A stretch of DNA of 64,000 nt from Leisingera sp. ANG-Vp (GTDB lineage Bacteria; Pseudomonadota; Alphaproteobacteria; Rhodobacterales; Rhodobacteraceae). This document shows, in pieces, positions 9,255-17,657 of the stretch. The stretch spans positions 26,487-90,486 of the forward strand of contig NZ_JWLD01000025.1 in the NCBI RefSeq assembly GCF_000813725.1. Reading direction: 5' to 3'. Each line of letters begins with the position of its first letter. Within the stretch, counting starts at the first letter, position 1. The notes beneath the pieces are model-generated. The model ran no database searches and was not told where the DNA came from. It saw only the letters and a program-made list of their open reading frames with translations. The position numbers and the translations under genes are program-made.

Positions 9255-11160
9255 TATGCTGAAACCCCTGCTGGCCGCAGCCCTCTGCCTGGCGCCACTC
9301 TCCGCTCTGGCCGGGCCGGAAGCTCAGGAAAGCAAATTCTGGAGCTCGGAAGTCAAGGCAGGCTATTTGCCGCCTGTCGCAGAGCGTCTGCCGGAAGTGC
9401 CGTTGGTGGTGAACCTGGCTGCCAAGGGCCGGGAATTCGGCATTCAGGGCGGCACACTGAACACCATGGTGACCCGCTCCAAGGATATCCGGCAGATGGT
9501 GGTCTATGGCTACGCACGGCTGGCAGGCTATGACCAGAACTACCGGCTGCAGCCTGATATACTGCTGGGGTTCGAGAATGAGGGCAACCGCCGCTACACC
9601 CTGAAACTGCGCCCCGGACACCGCTGGTCCAGCGGCGACCCTTTCACTTCGGATGATTTCCGCTACTGGTGGGAGGATGTCGCCAACCACCCTGAGCTGA
9701 GCCCGGCCGGGCCGCCGGATTTCCTGCGGGTGATGGGGCAGCTGCCGCAGGTCAGTTTCCCGGATGAAACCACCGTCATCTTTGAGTGGGACGAGCCCAA
9801 CCCGGGTTTCCTCTATGTGCTGGCACAGGCCCGGCCGCCGTTCATCTACCGTCCGGCCAAATACCTCAAACGCTTCCACGCGGATTATGCAGAGCCGGAA
9901 AGCCTGGAAGAGGCAATTGAGGCGTCCCGGGTTAAGAGCTGGGCGGCGCTGCACAACAAATACGACAACATGTACAAGTTCGATAACCACGAACTGCCCA
10001 CTCTGCAGCCATGGATCAATGCATCGGCCGGCAAGAAAATCCGCCACCAGTTCGTGCGCAACCCGTACTATCACCGGATCGACAGCCACGGCGTTCAATT
10101 GCCTTACATCGATACAGTCGAGATGGAGATCGTCAGCCCCGGCCTTGTTGCGGCCAAGTCGAATGCGGGCGAGGCCGATCTTCAGGCCCGCGGCATCGGC
10201 TTCCGTGATATCCCGATCCTGCGCAAGGGCGAGAAGGACGGCTCTAAGTACAAGACGTTCCTATGGGGCAACGGCACTGCCTCGCAGATCGCGATCTACC
10301 CGAACCTTAATATCAATGATCCGGTTTGGCAGAAAATCCTGCGCGACGTGCGTGTGCGCCGGGCGCTGTCCCTGGCGATCAACCGGCGCGCCATCAACCG
10401 GGCGCTTTATTTTAACCTTGCAAAACCGGGCGCCATGACGGTGCTTGAGGAAAGTGAGTTCTTTGACCCGGAATTGCGGGCAGCCTGGGCGGATTTCGAC
10501 CCGAGTGAGGCCAACCGGCTGCTGGATGAGGCCGGGCTCTCAAAAAGGGACGGCTATGGCATCCGCTATCTGCCTGACGGGCGGCTGATGGAGCTGATCG
10601 TCGAAACCGCGGGGGAACGCCAGGAGGTCGAGAATGCGCTGCAAATCATTACCGATGACTGGCGGGATGTCGGCATCAAGCTGGTGATGCGGCCGCTGGA
10701 CCGCGACATCCTGCGCAACCGGGTGTTTTCCGGCAGTGCCATGGCCTCGGTCTGGTTCGGCTGGGACAACGGCTTGCCGCAGGCCTATACGTCGCCGGGG
10801 TATCTGGCCCCGACCGATCAGGTGTTTCTCTCCTGGCCGAAATGGGGCCAGCATTTCCAGACCGGCGGCGAGGCAGGCGAAGCACCTGACATGCCCGCCG
10901 CCCAGCGGCTGCTGGAGCTGCTGCACAATTGGGACATGGCCGGCACTGACGAACAGCGCGCCGCCGCCTGGCGCGAGATGCTGCAGATCCACGCAGATCA
11001 GGTCTTTGCCATCGGCGTGGTTGCCGGAGCGCCGCAGCCCGTGGTGGTCAGCAACCGTCTGCACAACGTGCCGAAACAGGCGGTTTGGGCCTGGGATCCA
11101 GGGGCGCATTTCGGCCTCTACCGCCCGGATGAATTTTTCTTTGAGGATGGCAAGGGCTGA
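9247..11160 (+). CDS. Periplasmic substrate-binding protein, SBP_bac_5 (peptide/opine type)
   Basis: A 637-residue binding protein with a signal peptide (hydrophobic residues about 5-22, cleavage probably after ALA). The long SBP_bac_5 fold is recognised by the LKLRPGHRWSSGDPFTSDDFRYWWED region (residues about 115-142) and the VRRALSLAINRRAINRALYF region (about residue 374). At over 600 residues it belongs to the large YejA-like or opine/oligopeptide group rather than the about 530-residue DppA type. Ligand cannot be told from sequence. It delivers substrate to the permeases encoded just downstream. Its TGA overlaps the next start by one base (TGATG). Confidence 0.88.
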   Translation: MLDMLKPLLAAALCLAPLSALAGPEAQESKFWSSEVKAGYLPPVAERLPEVPLVVNLAAKGREFGIQGGTLNTMVTRSKDIRQMVVYGYARLAGYDQNYRLQPDILLGFENEGNRRYTLKLRPGHRWSSGDPFTSDDFRYWWEDVANHPELSPAGPPDFLRVMGQLPQVSFPDETTVIFEWDEPNPGFLYVLAQARPPFIYRPAKYLKRFHADYAEPESLEEAIEASRVKSWAALHNKYDNMYKFDNHELPTLQPWINASAGKKIRHQFVRNPYYHRIDSHGVQLPYIDTVEMEIVSPGLVAAKSNAGEADLQARGIGFRDIPILRKGEKDGSKYKTFLWGNGTASQIAIYPNLNINDPVWQKILRDVRVRRALSLAINRRAINRALYFNLAKPGAMTVLEESEFFDPELRAAWADFDPSEANRLLDEAGLSKRDGYGIRYLPDGRLMELIVETAGERQEVENALQIITDDWRDVGIKLVMRPLDRDILRNRVFSGSAMASVWFGWDNGLPQAYTSPGYLAPTDQVFLSWPKWGQHFQTGGEAGEAPDMPAAQRLLELLHNWDMAGTDEQRAAAWREMLQIHADQVFAIGVVAGAPQPVVVSNRLHNVPKQAVWAWDPGAHFGLYRPDEFFFEDGKG

Positions 11161-12188
11161 TGGAAATCCTGAAATACGCCATTTACCGCTTTGGCACCAT
11201 GCTGCTCACCCTGCTGGTGGTGTCGGTGCTGGTCTTTGCCATCATCAACCTGCCGCCCGGCGACTATCTGTCGAACCAGATTGCAGAACTGCAAGCCACC
11301 GGCCAGTCCGCGGGAGTCGCCAAGGCGGAATTCCTGCGCCAGGAATATGCCCTCGATAAACCCTTGTGGCAGCAATACATGATCTGGATGGGCTTCATGC
11401 CCGGCCCGCATGGTTTTTCGGGCATGATCCAGGGCAATTTCGGCTGGTCCTTCGAGTTTGACAGCCCGGTGGCGGACATTGTCGGCGACACCCTGTGGCT
11501 CACCGTGCTGGTGAACCTGGCCGCAGTGCTGTTTGTCTATGCTGTGGCGCTGCCGCTCGGGGTGCTGGCCGCCGCCCGGGCCCGCACCTGGGTCGACTAC
11601 ACTTCCGCCTTTGTCGGCTACCTCGGGCTCGCCACCCCGAACTTCCTGCTGGCTCTGATCCTTTTCTACTACGGCCACCGCTGGTTCGACCTGCCAATCG
11701 GCGGGCTGATGGATCCGATGTTCGAAGACATGCCGATGACCTGGGAGAAGGTGAAATCCATCCTGACCCATCTGATCGTGCCCACTTTTGTGATCGGCAC
11801 CGCCGGCGCCTCCGCCATGATGCAGAGACTGCGCGCCAATATGCTGGACGAACTGGGCAAACCTTACGTGGAAACCGCCATTGCCAAGGGCATGAAATCC
11901 TCGCGGATGCTGGCAAAATACCCGCTTAGGGTCGCCTTCAACCCCTTTGTCGCTGACATCGGCAACCTGCTGCCCTCTATGATCTCCGGCTCTGTGCTGG
12001 TGTCTGTCGTGCTGGGGCTGCAAACCATCGGCCCGTCTCTGCTGCAGGCGCTCAAGTCCCAAGACATGTTTCTGTCAGGTTTTGTGCTGATGTTCGTCGC
12101 CTTGCTCACCCTGATTGGCACCATGGTCTCGGATGTGCTTCTGGTGCTGCTGGACCCGAGGATCCGCTATGAGGGGCGCGGCGCATGA
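11160..12188 (+). CDS. Oligopeptide-type ABC importer, permease 1 (DppB/YejB-like)
   Basis: A 342-residue inner-membrane permease of the BPD_transp_1 family. The N-terminal segment is the usual DppB opening (AIYRFGTMLLTLLVVSVLVFAI), followed by a periplasmic region to about residue 100 and five further hydrophobic segments. The EAA-like coupling loop reads YVETAIAKGMKSSRMLAKYPLR near residue 240. It forms the channel with the next gene. It is translationally coupled on both sides: one-base overlap with the binding protein, four-base ATGA overlap with permease 2. Confidence 0.92.
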   Translation: MEILKYAIYRFGTMLLTLLVVSVLVFAIINLPPGDYLSNQIAELQATGQSAGVAKAEFLRQEYALDKPLWQQYMIWMGFMPGPHGFSGMIQGNFGWSFEFDSPVADIVGDTLWLTVLVNLAAVLFVYAVALPLGVLAAARARTWVDYTSAFVGYLGLATPNFLLALILFYYGHRWFDLPIGGLMDPMFEDMPMTWEKVKSILTHLIVPTFVIGTAGASAMMQRLRANMLDELGKPYVETAIAKGMKSSRMLAKYPLRVAFNPFVADIGNLLPSMISGSVLVSVVLGLQTIGPSLLQALKSQDMFLSGFVLMFVALLTLIGTMVSDVLLVLLDPRIRYEGRGA

Positions 12189-13342
12189 CACAGCTACCCG
12201 ACGGACGCTATGTCGACGACGCCCCCTTCGATCCGCAAGCCTCTCTCTTGGAGGTGGAGCGCAAGGATCTGGACGCGCCCAACTGGCTGCTGGTCTGGCG
12301 GAAGTTCCGCACCCACAAGCTGGGACTGATCTCCGGCGCTTTCCTGCTGGTGTGCTATCTGCTGCTGCCGGTGGCTGGTTTCATCGCACCTTACGGGCCG
12401 AACCAGCGCCACAGCGAGCACCTTTATTCGCCGCCGCAGTCAGTGAACTTCTTCCACCAGGGCGAGTTCATCGGACCCTATGTCTACCCCCTGACCTCGC
12501 ATGCCGATCTGGAGAACTTTCAATGGGTGTTCACTCCGGACCTGGAAAACCCGCAGAAACTGAAGTTCTTCTGCGAGGGGCGCGAATACAATATCGCCGG
12601 GCTGATCCCTTCCACCACCCACCTGTTCTGCACCCCGGACAAGAACAGCCCCGTCTTCCTCTGGGGCTCAGACCGGCTGGGCCGCGATATCTTCTCGCGC
12701 ATTCTCTATGGCGCGCAACTCTCGCTCACCGTGGGTCTGATCGGCATTTCGGTCTCTTTTGTGCTTGGCATCTTCTTCGGTTCTCTGGCGGGCTATTTCG
12801 GCGGCAAGACCGACTGGCTGATCAACCGCGTGATCGAGATTCTGCGCTCCCTGCCCGAGCTGCCGCTGTGGCTGGCGCTCTCAGCTGCGGTGCCCTCGAA
12901 CTGGTCGCCGGTGGCCGTGTTCTTCATCATCTCGATCATCCTCGGCATCCTCGACTGGCCAGGCCTCGCCAGATCCGTGCGCGCCAAATTCCTGTCCTTG
13001 CGCGAAGAGGAATATGTCCGCGCCGCCGAGATGATGGGCGCGTCTTCCGGCCGGGTGATCCGCAAGCACCTGCTGCCGAACTTCATGTCGCATCTGATCG
13101 CCTCGGCCACCTTGTCGATCCCGGCAATGATCCTGGGCGAGACCGCCCTCTCCTTCCTCGGCCTCGGCCTGCGCGCGCCTGCGGTCAGCTGGGGCGTGAT
13201 GCTGAATGACGCCCAGAACCTGGCCAATATCGAGATCTATCCCTGGACGGCGATCCCGATGCTCCCCATCGTTGTGGTTGTTCTCGCCTTCAACTTCCTG
13301 GGCGACGGCTTGCGCGACAGCCTGGACCCCTATCAGCAATGA
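12185..13342 (+). CDS. Oligopeptide-type ABC importer, permease 2 (DppC/YejE-like)
   Basis: A 385-residue permease of the DppC type. It has the N-terminal RKFRTHKLGLISGAFLL segment, a roughly 100-residue periplasmic insertion after the first membrane helix (residues about 65-155, rich in Phe, Tyr and Pro), then GSDRLGRDIFSRILYGAQ and the coupling loop EEEYVRAAEMMGASSGRVIRK. The insertion makes it longer than classical DppC (about 300 residues) and fits the YejE-like or opine-transporter subgroup that pairs with the large binding protein seen here. It overlaps the following CoA-transferase gene by four bases. Confidence 0.9.
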   Translation: MTQLPDGRYVDDAPFDPQASLLEVERKDLDAPNWLLVWRKFRTHKLGLISGAFLLVCYLLLPVAGFIAPYGPNQRHSEHLYSPPQSVNFFHQGEFIGPYVYPLTSHADLENFQWVFTPDLENPQKLKFFCEGREYNIAGLIPSTTHLFCTPDKNSPVFLWGSDRLGRDIFSRILYGAQLSLTVGLIGISVSFVLGIFFGSLAGYFGGKTDWLINRVIEILRSLPELPLWLALSAAVPSNWSPVAVFFIISIILGILDWPGLARSVRAKFLSLREEEYVRAAEMMGASSGRVIRKHLLPNFMSHLIASATLSIPAMILGETALSFLGLGLRAPAVSWGVMLNDAQNLANIEIYPWTAIPMLPIVVVVLAFNFLGDGLRDSLDPYQQ

Positions 13343-14685
13343 CCCTGCTCACCGCTCTGCCTGCCCCGGACACGTACCGCGCCACCGGCGGCGGCCAGTG
13401 GCGCAGCGCCTTTGCGGTGACCGAACTGGCCAATGCCTCCGTAGCGGCTGTGGGGCTGGAGCTGGCGCGGCTCATGAAGGTGCTGAACCTCGCAGCTGAA
13501 GCACCTGAGGTCACCGTGAACCAGCGCCTCGCATCGCTCTGGTTCAGCTACAGTTTCCGCCCCGAGGGCTGGGAGCTGCCCAGTCTCTGGGACGCGATTG
13601 CCGGTGTCTATGAAACAGCAGACGGCTGGATCCGCCTGCACACCAACCTGCCGCACCACCGCCTGGCAGCGCTGAAAGTGCTCGGCTGCAAAGACGAGCG
13701 CGAGGCCGTAGCAGCTGCGGTTAAGCATTGGCAGGGGGACAGGCTGGAAAGCGGAATTGTTGCGGCGTGCGGCGCGGCAGCTGCCATGCGCAGCCGCAAA
13801 GCGTGGCTAGCCCACCCGCAGGGCTGCGCTGTTGCCGCCGAACCGCTGATCCAATGGAGCGAACCCGCTCCGGTGAAATTGCGGCCCCGGCCGCAAGCCA
13901 CCGCAGAGCGGCCCTTGGCCGGCTTGCGGGTGCTGGATCTCACCCGGATTCTGGCAGGACCTGTCTCAACCCGCACCCTGGCCGGCTTCGGTGCTGACGT
14001 GCTGCGCATAGACCCATCCGGCTGGGACGAGCCGGGGGTGATCACCGATATTTCCTTGGGCAAGCGCATGGCCGCGCTGGACCTGACCAAAGGCGAAGAC
14101 CGGCTGGTGTTCGAGACCCTCCTGGCGCAGGCGGACGTGCTGGTTCACGGCTACCGCCCTGGCGCGCTGGACAAGCTGGGGTACGGCGAAGCAGTCCGGC
14201 GCCAGATCGCGCCAAACGTGGTAGAGGCAACGCTCAGTGCCTACGGCTGGAGCGGTCCCTGGGCCGGCAGGCGCGGCTTTGACAGCCTTGTGCAGATGAG
14301 CGCCGGCATCGCGGAGGCTGGCCGGAATTGGGCCGGGACCAGCACACCGCACCCCTTGCCAGTGCAGGCCCTGGACCACGCCACCGGGTACATGCTGGCT
14401 GCGGCAGTGCTTTCTGCGCTGGCTTCCGCGGCCCGCCATGGCTCCGCGCCTGCGGCCTCTCTGTCTCTCGCCCGAACCGCAGAGCAGCTTGCCGGGATGG
14501 AGAAATCCTCCAGTGACCCTGAACTCGCCTCCCCGGCCGCAAGCGATTACTGCCAGCAAACCGAGAACACCGGCTGGGGGCCAGGCCGCCGCCTGGCGGC
14601 GCCTCTTCTTTTGAGTGGAACGCAGATGCACTGGGACTTGCCCGCCAGCCGCTGCAACAGTGCCCCGGCACGCTGGCCGGACTAG
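13339..14685 (+). CDS. Class III CoA-transferase family protein (CaiB/BaiF), small domain first
   Basis: A 448-residue protein. The CaiB Rossmann-like domain starts only at residue about 195 (LAGLRVLDLTRILAGPVSTRTLAGFGADVLRID). The segment before it (residues about 90-175, VYETADGWIRLHTNLPHHR) resembles the domain that normally follows it, for example in the ordinary family member at 46311-47417. This order is known in a subgroup of about 450-residue members. The reaction would be CoA transfer between carboxylic acids, but the acids are unknown. The four-base overlap with the permease gene places it in the importer operon, which suggests the imported compound or a breakdown product is activated as a CoA thioester. 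Confidence 0.8.
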   Translation: MTLLTALPAPDTYRATGGGQWRSAFAVTELANASVAAVGLELARLMKVLNLAAEAPEVTVNQRLASLWFSYSFRPEGWELPSLWDAIAGVYETADGWIRLHTNLPHHRLAALKVLGCKDEREAVAAAVKHWQGDRLESGIVAACGAAAAMRSRKAWLAHPQGCAVAAEPLIQWSEPAPVKLRPRPQATAERPLAGLRVLDLTRILAGPVSTRTLAGFGADVLRIDPSGWDEPGVITDISLGKRMAALDLTKGEDRLVFETLLAQADVLVHGYRPGALDKLGYGEAVRRQIAPNVVEATLSAYGWSGPWAGRRGFDSLVQMSAGIAEAGRNWAGTSTPHPLPVQALDHATGYMLAAAVLSALASAARHGSAPAASLSLARTAEQLAGMEKSSSDPELASPAASDYCQQTENTGWGPGRRLAAPLLLSGTQMHWDLPASRCNSAPARWPD

Positions 14686-14732
14686 GCTCCCCCGGACGCG
14701 CTGCCCTCTTGGCCTCCGGCCAATTCACCCCA

Positions 14733-14831
14733 GAGTACTGCGGACCAGAAAGAAGCCGGGGCTGGGTCTCCTGCTTCTTTCTGATTTCAAATACTCCCGC
14801 CGGAGCCGGCGCCGCGCGTCAGCGCGGCGCC
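14733..14831. repeat. Intergenic nested inverted repeat, copy B
   Basis: CAGAAAGAAG at 14746-14755 pairs perfectly with CTTCTTTCTG at 14774-14783. They are flanked by GAGTAC and ATACTC (14733-14738 and 14791-14796, one mismatch). A perfect ten-base hairpin, GGCGCCGCGC-gtca-GCGCGGCGCC, follows at 14808-14831. The plan and the TACTCCCGCCGGAG core match copy A at 2218-2323. It lies between the convergent CoA-transferase and MscS genes and probably terminates both. Confidence 0.65.
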
Positions 14832-14897
14832 AGGCCCAACCCCAAGCTGAGCGCGCCAGCGGTCCGGCGCGGGGACGGGAGGACCCCGCGCGCCTGA

Positions 14898-17264
14898 TCA
14901 GCGGTCATCGCCGCCGGGACCGCCCATTTCCTCCAGAAGATCTTCGTCAATGGCGGCCTGTACCGCGCCGACAGCCGCTTCCTTCTGCTTCGGCGTCACC
15001 TCGCCTTCCTGGTCCGGAGCCAGGCGCACCGTGACTTCACGGTGGGCGAACTTCACACCTTCCTTGGCAAACAGCTCCCGGATTTCCTGATAGACCCGCT
15101 TGCGGACAATCCACTGGTCGCCCGGCTTGGTCATGAACTTGACCCGGATGATCATCGCCGAATCCTGCATTTCGATCACCCCCTGCGACTTCAGCGGCTG
15201 GATGAAGGTGTGCCCGACAACCGGGTCATCCATCAGCCGCTGCCCCAGCTTCTTGATCAGCTTGCGGACCTTTTCGACATCCGTGTCATAGGTCACCCGG
15301 AGCGGCAGCTTCATCATCACCCAATCGCGGGAGTAGTTGGTCAGCACCTTGATCTCGCCAAACGGAATGGTGTGCAGCGCCCCCAGGTGGTGACGCAGCT
15401 GGAAGGAGCGGACAGAGATCTTCTCGACCGTCCCTTTCACGTCGCCGATGTCGATGTATTCGCCTTTGCGGAAGGCATCATCCACCAGGAAGAAGGCGCC
15501 GGAAAAGATGTCCCGCACCAGGGTCTGCGAGCCAAAGCCCACGGCCAGGCCAACCACACCGGCACCGGCAAACAGCGGGCTGACATTGATGCCCAGCTCC
15601 AGAAGCACGATGAGGACGATCGAGACCAGAACCACCGCCAGAATGGCGCCCCGGAACAATGGCAGCAGGGTCGCCAGGCGGCTGGCGCCGCCCGCGCCGC
15701 CTTCATCCCCCAGTTCTCCCGGCTGGACTTCGCCGACCTCTTCGTCAATCTTGCTGTCGATCCAGATCCGGAACAGGTGGTAGACGATATAGCCGATGAA
15801 CAGGATCACAGTGACGTCGGTAACCCGTTCAGCAGCCGTGGTTTCGGTCCAGCTGGCGTCCGGGTTCCAGACAATGATCAGGGAATAGGCTCCGACCACA
15901 AAGGCCAGGATACCGGCAACCCGGCGGGCAAGGTCCTCGTAGGTCGCAATCGGGTGCCTGGGCGCCGGCGCAGGAATTTCATCCTCCGGCTCTTCGTCTG
16001 CATCCAGGCTTGCGCCTTCTTCAATGTCTGTTTCGTCACTGCCGCCGTCAGTACCCGGAGCGCCGGCAGCAGCCGTAATCAGCCGGGACCGGCTGAAGTA
16101 GCGTTCGATGAAATAGTTGATTGCTCCGTATACGATCAGGATCGTGGTCAGAACAAAGTAGCTGCCCGCCATCAGCGGGATCGAAATGTCATTCTCCAGA
16201 ACCAGGTCAAAGGCCAGTTTGAGCCAGCCAAAGGCCATGTAGGTCATCAGCAGCGGCGCCCAGACCACTGCAAGAATGCGTACCAGCCAGGAGCACTCCT
16301 CAGGCACCCGCCCGGCCCGGATCGCATTGGAAATCGCCCGGCCGTTGACCAGAACCATCAGCAGGTTGCCGAGCATCCCGACCAGCGCCAGCAGGCCGTA
16401 AACCATGGCGTAGACATTGTAATTGAGTCCGAAGTCGCCAACCCAGGTGGCAAACAGGACAGAGGAAATATCATAGGTCGCCAGCAGCGCCGCCCAGACA
16501 TAGAGCCGCTTGGCATCCTTGTCCGAGAACACCGGAATCCGGTACTGCGCCAGAAACGGCGACAGGACCATTCGCCACAGATCCGACACTGTCCGGGCCA
16601 GAAAGAAAGCCGTGTAAACTGCCGTTGCAGTGAATTCGATAGACGGATCGCCAGAGGCGCCGAAAATCAGGTAGGAAATCAGCGCAGCAAAGACCATCGC
16701 AAAAACCGTCCCGCCAACTCCCATCAGGAAGCGGTAGACCAGGAAGGGCATTTTTTCCTGGTAGCCTTCCGGGTTCTGCCGGATCCGTGCCACGACAAAC
16801 CGCTTGGCAAAGCGCTTGCCGTAGATTTCCGTCGACAGCCAGCGGCCGATGAGCAGGAACAGCACGCTCCAGCCCAGCACCTCGACATAGGTCATGATGC
16901 GCCCGTCCGGACTGGTCTGGCGCAGAATATACTGCATCTCGAAGATCGAGTAGGGCAGCGCCTCAAGGCGGCTGTTCAGTTCTGCCCGGAACGCAGCGAC
17001 TTTGGATTGCGCCTTCATCAGCGCCGAGGGCTGCTCCATGATGTCCGAGGCCGGCTGATCCGCTTGCTGCCCGTCAGGCGGTGCGTTCAGCAGCTGGCCG
17101 CTGCTGTCCACAACCACGACACTCACACCGCTCTCCGCAGCCTGTTCGATGGCCTGGGCCAGCGTATCTGCTCCCGCAGCGTCACTTTCCTGCGCGCCGG
17201 CGTGAGCCGCCAGGGTGATGCTCAGCAGCCCGCAAAGCAGGAACCGGTAAATAAAATGCAGCAT
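14898..17264 (-). CDS. Large MscS-type mechanosensitive ion channel
   Basis: A 788-residue inner-membrane protein: signal peptide (residues 1-24), a periplasmic stretch to about residue 130, roughly ten hydrophobic segments, an acidic linker near residues 400-430, and a C-terminal MscS domain. The pore helix is clear (LFAGAGVVGLAVGFGSQTLVRDIFSGAFFLVDD, about residues 565-600), followed by the beta domain (GEYIDIGDVKGTVEKISVRSFQLR) and the C-terminal cytoplasmic cage. Its size and long membrane array resemble the YbiO/YnaI group of E. coli more than minimal MscS. It should release solutes on hypo-osmotic shock. It is monocistronic and divergent from the glycan operon. Confidence 0.9.
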   Translation of the reverse strand: MLHFIYRFLLCGLLSITLAAHAGAQESDAAGADTLAQAIEQAAESGVSVVVVDSSGQLLNAPPDGQQADQPASDIMEQPSALMKAQSKVAAFRAELNSRLEALPYSIFEMQYILRQTSPDGRIMTYVEVLGWSVLFLLIGRWLSTEIYGKRFAKRFVVARIRQNPEGYQEKMPFLVYRFLMGVGGTVFAMVFAALISYLIFGASGDPSIEFTATAVYTAFFLARTVSDLWRMVLSPFLAQYRIPVFSDKDAKRLYVWAALLATYDISSVLFATWVGDFGLNYNVYAMVYGLLALVGMLGNLLMVLVNGRAISNAIRAGRVPEECSWLVRILAVVWAPLLMTYMAFGWLKLAFDLVLENDISIPLMAGSYFVLTTILIVYGAINYFIERYFSRSRLITAAAGAPGTDGGSDETDIEEGASLDADEEPEDEIPAPAPRHPIATYEDLARRVAGILAFVVGAYSLIIVWNPDASWTETTAAERVTDVTVILFIGYIVYHLFRIWIDSKIDEEVGEVQPGELGDEGGAGGASRLATLLPLFRGAILAVVLVSIVLIVLLELGINVSPLFAGAGVVGLAVGFGSQTLVRDIFSGAFFLVDDAFRKGEYIDIGDVKGTVEKISVRSFQLRHHLGALHTIPFGEIKVLTNYSRDWVMMKLPLRVTYDTDVEKVRKLIKKLGQRLMDDPVVGHTFIQPLKSQGVIEMQDSAMIIRVKFMTKPGDQWIVRKRVYQEIRELFAKEGVKFAHREVTVRLAPDQEGEVTPKQKEAAVGAVQAAIDEDLLEEMGGPGGDDR

Positions 17265-17657
17265 GAGCGCCTATCCTTTTGGAAACTTGAGTCAAATTAA
17301 CCACGCACAAAGGCGTTGCGCAAATAGCGCGGACGCAATTTCCTGTGCGCTATGCAACAAAGGCGCATGATTGCATGCACAGGGGCTCCGGGCTATACAA
17401 TTTCAAACATCCGCCCCTAGGGCGGAACGCCGAAATCCCGGCCTGGCAGGATCCGGCCGCGCCTGGAATACGGCAAAAGCAAACACTGACCGCGTTCCCG
17501 CCGCAGCCGGCTGCGGGGCGTGCAAACTGAGGCGGAAGATGGCGGAGCACAAGAGCACGCGCCCGGGAACGAGCGGCAGCCGCGGCTGGCTTGGTTCCGG
17601 CCCCGCCGGAACCTGCCCCCTGCCGGGCGCAATCCGGCACCTCAATCAGGCATCCCA
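17265..17657. promoter_or_regulatory. 393-base divergent region and long structured leader of glycan operon
   Basis: No gene is apparent. The plus-strand part contains a good sigma-70-like promoter (17371-17399), then two hairpins: CCGCCC-cta-GGGCGG at 17411-17425 and GGTTCCGG-ccccg-CCGGAACC at 17593-17613. If this promoter is used, the first gene carries a leader of about 250 bases. The MscS promoter must lie in the left part (around 17280-17340), where I could not fix it. Confidence 0.5.
17371..17399 (+). promoter_or_regulatory. Predicted sigma-70 promoter of the glycan operon
   Basis: TTGCAT (17371-17376), exactly 17 bases, then TATACA (17394-17399). Both hexamers are close to consensus and the spacing is ideal. 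It reads toward the glycosyltransferase operon that starts at 17658. Confidence 0.5.

Noticed and set aside
15042..17300. 752-codon open frame on the plus strand opposite the MscS channel gene
   Set aside because: It is antisense to a clear membrane-channel gene, and the translation is rich in Gln, Arg, His and Asp with no membrane or domain features; it comes from the GC-rich codon pattern.
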